Shown here one piece after another: positions 17,499 to 25,324 of a stretch of 42,586 bases of DNA (position 1 is its first letter; the number at the start of each line of letters is the position of its first letter). The stretch spans positions 1-42,586 of the forward strand of contig NZ_LMMU01000003.1 of NCBI RefSeq assembly GCF_001422375.1. Direction: 5' to 3'. The position numbers and the translations under genes were made by a program. A model generated the notes under the pieces. It saw only the letters and a program-made list of their open reading frames with translations, searched no databases and was not told where the DNA came from. The stretch is from Methylobacterium sp. Leaf99. GTDB lineage: Bacteria; Pseudomonadota; Alphaproteobacteria; Rhizobiales; Beijerinckiaceae.

Positions 17499-18788
17499 AT
17501 GAGTGATGGTTTTGCCAACAGCCGGCGCAACATCCTGAAGGGGGCGGTCGCGACCCTGTCCCTGGCGGCGCTCGCCCGCACGGCCCTGCCCGGCGGCGCC
17601 TTTGCGCAGGGCGCGGGTCCCGAGGTGAAGGGGGCCAAGCTCGGCTTCATCGCCCTGACGGATGCCGGCCCGCTCTTCGTCGCCAAGGAAAAGGGCTTCT
17701 TCGCCAAGCACGGCATGCCCGACGTCGAGGTGCTGAAGCAGGCCTCCTGGGGCACGACCCGCGACAACCTCGTGCTCGGCTCCGAGGGCAACGGCATCGA
17801 CGGCGCGCACATCCTGTCGCCGATGCCCTACCTCATCACCGCCGGCCGGGTGACGCAGAACAACGTCCCCGTGCCCATGCAGATCCTGGCGCGCCTCAAC
17901 GTCAACGGCCAGTGCATCTCGGTGGCCAAGGAATACCTCGACCAGAAGGTCGGCCTCGACGCCAAGACGTTCAAGGCGGCCATCGAGAAGAAGAAGGCCT
18001 CCGGCAAGTCGGTGAAGGCGGCCATGACCTTCCCGGGCGGCAACCACGACCTCTGGATCCGCTACTGGATGGCGTCGGCCGGCATCGACCCCGACAAGGA
18101 CATCGAGACCATCGTCGTGCCGCCGCCCCAGATGGTGGCGAACATGAAGGTCGGCACCATGGACTGCTTCTGCGTCGGCGAGCCGTGGAACGCGCAGCTG
18201 GTGCAGCAGGGCCTCGGCTTCTCGGCGCTCACCACCGGCGAGCTGTGGAAGGACCATCCCGAGAAGGCCTTCGCCATGCGGGCCTCCTGGGTCGAGAAGT
18301 ATCCGAACGCCGCCAAAGCCCTCACCATGGCGGTGCTGGAAGCGCAGATGTGGTGCGACAGGCCCGAGAACCGCGACGAGTTCGCCGGCATCGTCGCCAA
18401 GCGCCAGTGGATCAACATCCCGGTGGCCGACGTCGCCGGCCGGATGAAGGGCACCATCGACTACGGCGACGGCCGGGTGGTCGAGAACAGCCCGCACATC
18501 ATGAAGTTCTTCGCCGACAACGCCTCGTACCCGTACCAGTCCCACGACCTGTGGTTCCTCACCGAGGACATCCGCTGGGGCAAGTTCGACGCGCAGACCG
18601 ACACCAAGGCACTGGTCGCCAAGGTGAACCGCGAGGACATCTGGCGCGACGCCGCCAAGGCCCTGGGCGTCACCGCGATCCCGAGCTCCACGTCGCGCGG
18701 AAAAGAGACCTTCTTCGACGGCAAGGTCTTCGATCCGGCCGATCCGGCCGCCTACCTGTCCAGCCTCGGCATCAAGAGGACCGCGTGA
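17499..18788 (+). CDS. nrtA: Nitrate ABC transporter substrate-binding protein
   Basis: Periplasmic nitrate/nitrite-binding protein of a CmpA/NrtA-type ABC importer, 429 residues. The N-terminus carries a twin-arginine signal (S-R9-R10-N-I-L-K) and a hydrophobic stretch ending GGAFAQG, so it is exported folded by Tat. The mature part has GAKLGFIALTDAGPLFVAKEKGFF, TFPGGNHDLWIRYWMASAGI and the binding-site DCFCVGEPWNAQ. The start at 17499 has gagg about 11 bases upstream; the longer frame from 17457 would begin inside the terminator T run. It is the first gene of the operon under NasT control. Its stop overlaps the nrtB start. Confidence 0.93.
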   Translation: MSDGFANSRRNILKGAVATLSLAALARTALPGGAFAQGAGPEVKGAKLGFIALTDAGPLFVAKEKGFFAKHGMPDVEVLKQASWGTTRDNLVLGSEGNGIDGAHILSPMPYLITAGRVTQNNVPVPMQILARLNVNGQCISVAKEYLDQKVGLDAKTFKAAIEKKKASGKSVKAAMTFPGGNHDLWIRYWMASAGIDPDKDIETIVVPPPQMVANMKVGTMDCFCVGEPWNAQLVQQGLGFSALTTGELWKDHPEKAFAMRASWVEKYPNAAKALTMAVLEAQMWCDRPENRDEFAGIVAKRQWINIPVADVAGRMKGTIDYGDGRVVENSPHIMKFFADNASYPYQSHDLWFLTEDIRWGKFDAQTDTKALVAKVNREDIWRDAAKALGVTAIPSSTSRGKETFFDGKVFDPADPAAYLSSLGIKRTA

Positions 18789-19654
18789 TGGCCAACACCT
18801 CCACCATCGCCGCCAGCCCGGTCGCCGCGAAAGCGGCCAAGCCGAAGCGCGCGCCCCTCGTCACGATGGCGACCCTGAACACCATCGCGAAAAACCTGAT
18901 CCCGCCGGTGGTGGTGCTCATCGCGTTCCTGGTGATCTGGGAGCTCCTGTGCTCGCGTCCCGGCGCCGGCCTGCCGCCGCCGTCCCGCGTCGTCACCGAG
19001 GCCTGGGACATCATCGCCCACCCGTTCTACGACAACGGCGGCACCGACAAGGGGCTGTTCTGGCACATCGCCGCCAGCATCCAGCGCGTCGCCCTGGGCT
19101 TCGCCCTGGCCACCGTGGCGGGCATCCTGGTCGGCACCCTCATCGGGCAGTCGGAATGGGCCATGCGCGGCCTCGATCCGATCTTCCAGGTCCTGCGCAC
19201 GATCCCGCCGCTCGCCTGGCTGCCGCTCTCGCTGGCCGCCTTCCGCGACGGCCAGCCGTCGGCGATCTTCGTGATCTTCATCACCTCGATCTGGCCGATC
19301 ATCATCAACACGGCGGTGGGCATCCGCAACATCCCGCAGGATTATCGCAACGTCTCGGCGGTCCTGCGCCTCAACCCGATCGAGTTCTTCTCCAAGATCA
19401 TGCTCCCCTCGGCGGCGCCGTACATCTTCACCGGCCTGCGCATCGGCGTCGGCCTGTCCTGGCTCGCCATCGTGGCGGCCGAGATGCTCATCGGCGGCGT
19501 CGGCATCGGGTTCTTCATCTGGGACGCGTGGAACTCCTCCCACATCTCCGAGATCATCGTCGCCCTCGTCTATGTCGGCGTCATCGGCTTCATCCTCGAC
19601 CGCTTCGTCGCCTTCGTCGGCAATCTCGTCACCCGCGGCACCGCGACGGCCTGA
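18788..19654 (+). CDS. nrtB: Nitrate ABC transporter permease
   Basis: Inner-membrane permease, 288 residues, for nitrate/nitrite import. After a polar 40-residue N-terminus it has about six hydrophobic segments (VVVLIAFLVIWELL, VALGFALATVAGILVGTLIG, IFVIFITSIWPIIINTAVG, LSWLAIVAAEMLIGG and others). The cytoplasmic coupling loop is NVSAVLRLNPIEFFSKIMLPSAAPYIFTGLRIG, typical of the NrtB/SsuC/TauC family. The start at 18788 shares a base with the nrtA stop (TGATG). The C-terminus is 10 bases from the ATPase gene. Substrate is inferred from the operon. Confidence 0.92.
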   Translation: MANTSTIAASPVAAKAAKPKRAPLVTMATLNTIAKNLIPPVVVLIAFLVIWELLCSRPGAGLPPPSRVVTEAWDIIAHPFYDNGGTDKGLFWHIAASIQRVALGFALATVAGILVGTLIGQSEWAMRGLDPIFQVLRTIPPLAWLPLSLAAFRDGQPSAIFVIFITSIWPIIINTAVGIRNIPQDYRNVSAVLRLNPIEFFSKIMLPSAAPYIFTGLRIGVGLSWLAIVAAEMLIGGVGIGFFIWDAWNSSHISEIIVALVYVGVIGFILDRFVAFVGNLVTRGTATA

Positions 19655-19664
19655 GGATCATCCC

Positions 19665-20459
19665 ATGACCTATCTCAGCATCGAGAACGTCGGCATCTCC
19701 TTCACCCGCTCTGGCCGCACCAACGAGGTCCTGCGCGACGTCAGCGTGAAGATCGACAAGGGCGAGTTCGTCTCCCTCATCGGGCATTCCGGCTGCGGCA
19801 AGTCGACGGTGCTCAACATCGTCGCCGGCCTGCTCAAGGCCTCGACCGGCGGCGTCCTCCTCGAAGACAAGGAAGTGAACAGCCCCGGCCCGGACCGCGC
19901 CGTGGTGTTCCAGAACCACTCCCTCCTGCCGTGGCTGACCGTGCGCGAGAACGTGGCCCTGGCCGTCGACAAGGTCTTCAAGGGCAGGAAGTCCCGCGCC
20001 GAGCGCGGGGCCTGGATCGACCACAACCTCGCGCTCGTGAACATGACCCACGCCGCCGACCGGCGCCCGAGCGAGATCTCGGGCGGCATGAAGCAGCGCG
20101 TCGGCATCGCCCGGGCGCTCGCCATGGAGCCGAAGGTCCTGCTCCTCGACGAGCCGTTCGGCGCCCTCGACGCGCTGACCCGCGCGCACCTGCAGGATTC
20201 GCTCATGGACATCCATGCGCGGCTCAGGAACGCCGTCATCATGATCACCCACGACGTCGACGAGGCGGTGCTGCTCTCCGACCGCATCGTGATGATGACC
20301 AACGGTCCCTCGGCCACCGTCGGCGAGATCCTGACCGTCGATCTGGAGCGCCCGCGCCGCCGCCTCGACCTCGTCGAGGACCCGACCTACACCCATGCCC
20401 GCGCCGCGGTCCTCGAGTTCCTCTATGCCCGGCACGCCAAGCCGGCCATGGCGGCCTGA
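19665..20459 (+). CDS. nrtD: Nitrate ABC transporter ATP-binding protein
   Basis: The ATPase that drives the importer, 264 residues. Walker A is GHSGCGKST (40-48), the Q-loop VFQNHSLLPW (81-90), the signature ISGGMKQR (138-145), Walker B LLLDEPFGALD (159-169) and the switch His in ITHDVDEAV. It is a single-domain protein of the NrtD/SsuB type and lacks the C-terminal sensor domain of cyanobacterial NrtC; the symbol nrtC is often used for it too. The start at 19665 is 10 bases after nrtB; the frame before it overlaps nrtB. Confidence 0.92.
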   Translation: MTYLSIENVGISFTRSGRTNEVLRDVSVKIDKGEFVSLIGHSGCGKSTVLNIVAGLLKASTGGVLLEDKEVNSPGPDRAVVFQNHSLLPWLTVRENVALAVDKVFKGRKSRAERGAWIDHNLALVNMTHAADRRPSEISGGMKQRVGIARALAMEPKVLLLDEPFGALDALTRAHLQDSLMDIHARLRNAVIMITHDVDEAVLLSDRIVMMTNGPSATVGEILTVDLERPRRRLDLVEDPTYTHARAAVLEFLYARHAKPAMAA

Positions 20460-20472
20460 GGATACGGCCGTC

Positions 20473-21702
20473 ATGAGGGAGCGGTTGGTCGTCATCGGCA
20501 ACGGCATGGCGTCGTTGCGGTTTCTCGAACGCCTCACCGAGCGGGCGCCGGGGCGCTACGACGTCTCCGTCGTGGGCGCCGAGCCGCAGGCCGCCTACAA
20601 TCGCGTCCTGCTCTCGTCCCTGCTCGGCGGCGAGGTCGACGAGGCCGGCTGCGCCTTCCGGGGCCTCGACTGGTACGAGGGCCACGGCATCCGCCTCATC
20701 ACCGGCGCGCCAGTGACGCAGGTCGACCGCGAGAACGCCCTCGTGATGGTGGGCGAGACCCACGTCCTGCCCTTCGACAAGCTCGTGCTCGCCGTGGGGT
20801 CGGTGCCGATCCGGTTGGCCAAGCCCGGCATGGACCTGCCCGGCGTGCTGACGTTCCGCGATCTCGCCGACGTCGCGGCCATCCGCAAGGCGGCGGTGGA
20901 GCACGCCCGCGCCATCGTCATCGGCGGCGGGCTCCTCGGCCTCGAGGCCGCCGTCGGCCTCGCGCGCCTCGGGGTCGACACCACGCTCCTGCACGTCATG
21001 GACCGCTTGATGGAGCGCCAGCTCGACCACGCCGCCGCCGGCCTCGTGAAGCGCGCCATGGAGGCCCGCGGCGTCACGGTGCTGCTCAAGGCCGACACCG
21101 CCACCATCGAGGGCGACGGCCGGGTCGAGCGCCTGATCCTCTCCGACGGGACCGTGCTGCCCGCCGACCTCGTGGTGATGTCGGTGGGCGTGCGCCCCAA
21201 CGTCGCCCTGGCGCAGGGCGCCGGGATCGAGACCGGACGCGGCATCAAGGTCGACGACCGGATGCAGAGTTCGGACGCCCGCATCTTCGCCCTCGGCGAA
21301 TGCGCCGAGCACCGGGGTATGGTCTACGGCCTCGTCGAGCCCGCCTACGAGCAGGCCGAGGCCCTGAGCCGCCACCTCGTCGGCGAGGACGCGGCCTATC
21401 TCGGCACCTCCCTGTCCACCAGCCTCAAGGTCTCGGGCCTGCCGGTGTTCTCCGCCGGCGCCATCGAGGCGCCGGAGGGCTCCGAGACCATCCTCATGAG
21501 CGATCCCGGCCTCGGCCTCTACCGCAAGCTCATCGTCGCCGACGACCGGCTGCTCGGCGCCGTCTTCGTCGGCGACATCGCCGAGCAGGGCTGGTGCAAG
21601 GAGCTCATCCGCACCGGCGCCTCCATCGGCGGCCACCGCGACGACCTCATGTTCGGGCGTCAAGCCCCCTATCCCCTCGCCCCCCAACCCCTCGCAGCGT
21701 GA
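20473..21702 (+). CDS. FAD/NAD(P)H oxidoreductase of the nitrate operon
   Basis: A 409-residue two-dinucleotide-binding flavoprotein, like the N-terminal part of NirB/NasB nitrite reductase. The FAD motif is VVIGNGMASLRFLE (6-19), the NAD(P)H motif IVIGGGLLGLEAAVGLARLG (148-167), and a late FAD contact is DARIFALGECAEH. It ends with a small interface domain and lacks the Fe-S and siroheme domains of full NirB. In this operon it probably supplies electrons from NAD(P)H to the nitrate reductase NasA, as small NasB/NasC-type subunits do. It could instead serve nitrite reduction. It lies 13 bases after nrtD. Confidence 0.85.
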   Translation: MRERLVVIGNGMASLRFLERLTERAPGRYDVSVVGAEPQAAYNRVLLSSLLGGEVDEAGCAFRGLDWYEGHGIRLITGAPVTQVDRENALVMVGETHVLPFDKLVLAVGSVPIRLAKPGMDLPGVLTFRDLADVAAIRKAAVEHARAIVIGGGLLGLEAAVGLARLGVDTTLLHVMDRLMERQLDHAAAGLVKRAMEARGVTVLLKADTATIEGDGRVERLILSDGTVLPADLVVMSVGVRPNVALAQGAGIETGRGIKVDDRMQSSDARIFALGECAEHRGMVYGLVEPAYEQAEALSRHLVGEDAAYLGTSLSTSLKVSGLPVFSAGAIEAPEGSETILMSDPGLGLYRKLIVADDRLLGAVFVGDIAEQGWCKELIRTGASIGGHRDDLMFGRQAPYPLAPQPLAA

Positions 21703-21713
21703 CGGAGGCTTTC

Positions 21714-23501
21714 ATGGCTGACGACTTCAACGCCGAGCAGAAGCGCTACCTCGAAGGTTTCGCCTCCGGCATCTCCGCGGCCCGCATGACGGGCGGCCTC
21801 GCCCTCGGGCAGGCCGCCGCGCCCCCGGCCGAGCCCACCGGCCCCGACGCCATCCACATCAAGGCCCAGGACGCCACGGTGAAGGCCGGCGGCAAGCTCT
21901 GCGACCAGGAGAAGTGGAAGCGGGCCGAGAGCGCCTTCGACGGCCACAACCGCCTCATCGCGGAGGCCGCCACCGGCAAGGCGCCGAAGCCCGAAGACAA
22001 TTTCCGCTGGCGCTATCACGGCCTGTTCTGGGTCGCCCCGGCGCAGAACTCCTACATGTGCCGCCTGCGCATCCCCAACGGCATCCTGCACCACTGGCAG
22101 TTCGCCGGCATCGCCGACCTCGCCGACGCCCATGGCGGCGGCTACAGCCACGTGACCACGCGCGCCAACCTGCAGGTCCGCGAGATCACTCCCGAGCACG
22201 GCCAACCGTTCCTCGACGGTCTCATCGACCTCGGCCTGACCGCGCGCGGCGCGGGGGCGGACAACATCCGCAACGTCACCGGCTCGCCGGTGGCCGGCAT
22301 CGACGCGCAGGAGCTGCTCGACACGAGGCCGCTGGCCAAATCCTGGCACAACCACATCCTCAACGACCGCTCGCTGTTCGGCCTGCCCCGCAAGTTCAAC
22401 GTCGCCTTCGATGGCGGCGGCGTCATGCCGGTGCTGGAGGAGACCAACGACATCGGCTTCCAGGCCATCCGGGTCCTCGACGGCGCCGCCGTGGCGCCCG
22501 GCGTGTGGATGCGCCTCGTCCTCGGCGGCATCTCCGGCCACCGCGACCTCGCCCGCGACACCGGGGTGGTCCTCAAGCCCGAGGACTGCAACAGGGTGGC
22601 GGACGCCATCCTGCGGGTCTTCATCAAGAACGGCGACCGCACCAACCGCAACAAGAGCCGGATGAAGTACGTCCTCGACGCCTGGGGCTTCGACAAGTAC
22701 CTCGCCGCCGTCGAGGACGAGCTCGGCCGCAAGCTCGACCGCGTCGACCCCGCCCATGTCGCCCCGCGCGGCCCCATGGACCGCTTCGCCCATGTGGGCG
22801 TCCACAAGCAGGTTCAGCCCGGCCTCAACTGGATCGGCGTGATCCTGCCCGTGGGCAAGCTCACCACCGACCAGATGCGCGATCTGGCGAAGATCGCGAC
22901 GGAATGCGGCGACGGCGCCATCCGCATGACGGTGTGGCAGAACTTCCTGTTTTCGGGCGTGTCCGACGCGAAGGTCGCCGAGGTTCAGACCCGCGTCGCC
23001 GCCCTAGGTCTCACCACGGAGGCCTCCAGCATCCGCGCCGGCCTCGTCGCCTGCACGGGCAACCAGGGCTGCAAGTTCGCCGCCTCCGACACCAAGGGCC
23101 ACGCCCTCGTCATCGCCGACTACATCGAGGCCAACCTCAAGGAGCTCGACGTCCCGGTAAACGTGCACCTCACCGGCTGCCACCACAGCTGCGCCCAGCA
23201 CTACATCGGCGACATCGGCCTCATCGGCGCCAAGGTCGTCGTCTCGGAGGAGGGCGACACGGTGGAGGGCTACGACATCGTCGTCGGCGGCGGTTTTGGC
23301 GACAGCCCGAAGATCGGCACCGAGATCTGGAAGGCCGTGAAAGCCGAGGAGTGCCCGGCCCGGATCGAGGCGCTCCTGCGCAGCTATCTCGGCAACCGCC
23401 ACGGGCCGCAGGAGAGCTTCCAGGCCTTCACCATGCGCACCGGTCCCGATTCCCTGCGCGACAGCGCCGAAGAGCAACCCGTCCTGAAGGCCGCAGCATG
23501 A
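21714..23501 (+). CDS. nirA: Siroheme/[4Fe-4S] nitrite reductase, NirA type
   Basis: Six-electron reduction of nitrite to ammonium. The 595-residue protein has two nitrite/sulfite reductase half-domains (NSYMCRLRIPNGILHHWQFAGIADLA; RFAHVGVHKQVQPGLNWIGVILPVG). The cluster/siroheme cysteines are C447-x5-C453 (ACTGNQGCKFA) and C489-x3-C493 (TGCHHSCAQHYIGDIGL). It could be called sulfite reductase by similarity, but its place between nrt genes and nasA argues for nitrite. The first 90 residues (FNAEQKRYLEGFASGISAARM) are a helical extension, and a similar Q-x2-W/Y-L-x-G/F segment begins the next protein. The start at 21714 has a good binding site (ggagg). Confidence 0.93.
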   Translation: MADDFNAEQKRYLEGFASGISAARMTGGLALGQAAAPPAEPTGPDAIHIKAQDATVKAGGKLCDQEKWKRAESAFDGHNRLIAEAATGKAPKPEDNFRWRYHGLFWVAPAQNSYMCRLRIPNGILHHWQFAGIADLADAHGGGYSHVTTRANLQVREITPEHGQPFLDGLIDLGLTARGAGADNIRNVTGSPVAGIDAQELLDTRPLAKSWHNHILNDRSLFGLPRKFNVAFDGGGVMPVLEETNDIGFQAIRVLDGAAVAPGVWMRLVLGGISGHRDLARDTGVVLKPEDCNRVADAILRVFIKNGDRTNRNKSRMKYVLDAWGFDKYLAAVEDELGRKLDRVDPAHVAPRGPMDRFAHVGVHKQVQPGLNWIGVILPVGKLTTDQMRDLAKIATECGDGAIRMTVWQNFLFSGVSDAKVAEVQTRVAALGLTTEASSIRAGLVACTGNQGCKFAASDTKGHALVIADYIEANLKELDVPVNVHLTGCHHSCAQHYIGDIGLIGAKVVVSEEGDTVEGYDIVVGGGFGDSPKIGTEIWKAVKAEECPARIEALLRSYLGNRHGPQESFQAFTMRTGPDSLRDSAEEQPVLKAAA

Positions 23502-25099
23502 GCGAGCACGTCACGCCCCCGCTGGTTCTCATCCCCGAGAACGCCCCCTTCAACCCCGATCAGCGCTCGTGGCTGTCGGGCTACTTCGCCGCGCTGCTCG
23601 GCCCCGCCGTGGAAGGCGCCACGGCGCTGGCCCCCGGCGACATGCCCGGCGGCGGTCAGAAGCTCGCCGACAACGACGACGCGCCCTGGCACGATCCGTC
23701 GATGCCGCTGCCGGACCGCATGGAGCTCGCCAAGGAACGGCCCGAGGCGCAGAAGCTCATGGCCGCCATGGCCCAGCAGGATTGCGGCCAGTGCGGCTAC
23801 AACTGCGCCGATTACGCCAACGCCATCTTCCTCAAGAGCGAGGAGCGCCTGAACCTGTGCCAGCCCGGCGGCAAGGATACGCTCCGGATGCTGAAGAAGC
23901 TCGACGAGGAGTTCGGCGCCGGGGACGGCGCCGCGCCGAAAGCCGCCGGCGAGGCCGCGCCGAAGGCCGAGCCGACCCTCGGCCCCCTCGGATTCTGTCG
24001 TGAAAACCCCGTGGAGGCGACGTTCGTGTCGCGCCTGCGCCTCAACGCGCCCGGCGGCGAGAAAGAGACCTGGCACGTCGAGATCGACCTCACCGGCACG
24101 CCCATCGACTACGTGGTCGGCGATTCCCTCGGGCTGTTTCCCGCCAACGCCCCGGCCCTGGTCGATGCGGTCATCGCCGAACTCGGCGCCCGGCCCGAGC
24201 GCAGGATCGGGGGCAGGACCCTGCGCGACCGCCTGATGACGGACTATGCGCTGGGCGGCGCGCCGGACGGGCTCTACCAGCTCCTCTCGCTGCTCACCTC
24301 GGGCGAGGCCCGCAAGAAGGCCCAGGCGCTCGCCGCCGGCGAGGACCCGGACGGCGACGCCGCCCATCTCGACGTCCTCGGCGCGCTCCATAAATTCCCC
24401 GGCGCGCGGCCCGACGCCGAGGTGTTCGTCGAAGCCCTCGACGAGCTGCAGCCCCGGCTCTACTCGATCTCGTCCTCGCCGAAGGCCGATCCCGGCCGCG
24501 TCTCCCTCACCGTCGATGCCGTCCGCTACAACCACCGCTCGCGCCTGCGCCTCGGCGTCGCCTCGACCCATCTCGGCGAGCGCATCCCCGAGGGCATGAA
24601 GGTCAAGGTCTACCTCCAGAAGGCGCATGGGTTCGCCCTGCCCGAGGATTTGTCCAAGGACGTCATCATGGTCGGCCCCGGCACCGGCATCGCGCCGTTC
24701 CGCGCCTTCCTGCGCGAGCGCGACGCCACGCAGGCGCCGGGCCGCAACTGGCTGTTCTACGGCCACCAGAAACAGGCCTCCGACTTCTTCTACAAGGAGG
24801 AGCTGAACGGCCTGAAGGACAGGAAGGTGCTCACCCGCCTGTCGCTGGCCTGGTCCCGCGACGGCACCGAGAAGACCTACGTGCAGGACCGCATGCGCGA
24901 GAGCGGCGCGGAACTGTGGAAGTGGTTCGAGGGCGGCGCCCACTTCTACGTCTGCGGCGACGCCAAGCGCATGGCCAAGGACGTGGAGCGGGCGATCATC
25001 GATGTCGCCGGCCAGCACGGGGGCAAGAACCCCGACGAGGCCGTGGCCTACCTCGCCCATCTGAAGAAGACCGGCCGGTATCAGGCCGACGTGTATTAG
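23498..25099 (+). CDS. NADPH/FAD reductase with N-terminal Fe-S domain (partner of NirA)
   Basis: A 533-residue reductase. The C-terminal 370 residues match CysJ/cytochrome P450 reductase FAD-NADPH modules: RLYSISSSP (320-327, FAD), VGPGTGIAPFRAFLRER (392-408, NADPH), YGHQKQASDFFYKEEL, VCGDAKRMAKDVE, and the final RYQADVY, as in CysJ where a C-terminal Tyr stacks on FAD. The FMN flavodoxin domain of CysJ is absent. In its place is a cysteine cluster C96-x2-C99-x3-C103-x17-C121 (CGQCGYNC...LCQPGG), matching the putative Fe-S fold known from corrinoid and Rnf proteins. Electron flow would be NADPH -> FAD -> Fe-S -> NirA. The ATGA overlap with nirA supports a one-to-one partnership. Usual annotation would be sulfite reductase subunit alpha. 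Confidence 0.87.
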   Translation: MSEHVTPPLVLIPENAPFNPDQRSWLSGYFAALLGPAVEGATALAPGDMPGGGQKLADNDDAPWHDPSMPLPDRMELAKERPEAQKLMAAMAQQDCGQCGYNCADYANAIFLKSEERLNLCQPGGKDTLRMLKKLDEEFGAGDGAAPKAAGEAAPKAEPTLGPLGFCRENPVEATFVSRLRLNAPGGEKETWHVEIDLTGTPIDYVVGDSLGLFPANAPALVDAVIAELGARPERRIGGRTLRDRLMTDYALGGAPDGLYQLLSLLTSGEARKKAQALAAGEDPDGDAAHLDVLGALHKFPGARPDAEVFVEALDELQPRLYSISSSPKADPGRVSLTVDAVRYNHRSRLRLGVASTHLGERIPEGMKVKVYLQKAHGFALPEDLSKDVIMVGPGTGIAPFRAFLRERDATQAPGRNWLFYGHQKQASDFFYKEELNGLKDRKVLTRLSLAWSRDGTEKTYVQDRMRESGAELWKWFEGGAHFYVCGDAKRMAKDVERAIIDVAGQHGGKNPDEAVAYLAHLKKTGRYQADVY

Positions 25100-25110
25100 C
25101 GCCGCGCTCG

Positions 25111-25254
25111 ACCCTCCCCCCCTCCGGGGGAGGGTGCCTGCGGAGCAGGCGGGCGAGGGGGCGACCTTTCCGGATACGGCGCTCCCCTCTCGCGGGACTT
25201 CATCCCGGCCCGACCCGCTGACGCGGGCCACCCTCTCCCGCAGAGGGGAGAGGG
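25111..25254. repeat. C-rich palindromes between the reductase gene and nasA
   Basis: A perfect 10-bp hairpin with loop cctcc (25111-25120 with 25126-25135) and an 8-bp hairpin (25231-25238 with 25247-25254) border a GC-rich spacer that itself contains small hairpins. It resembles the block at 7262-7368. It could act as a partial terminator or mRNA end between two operon segments, as no T run follows. Confidence 0.65.
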
Positions 25255-25324
25255 GTACGCGGCGCGCTTAGGTCCGACTCTTGCTCCCGACCACCGACAC
25301 GAAAAGATTGCCGAGGATCACGCC

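Noticed and set aside
21714..25099. The nirA-reductase pair as an assimilatory sulfite reductase (cysI/cysJ)
   Set aside because: Similarity allows it, but the position between nrt genes and nasA, and the lack of cysteine genes, favour nitrite. Sulfite as a second substrate is not excluded.
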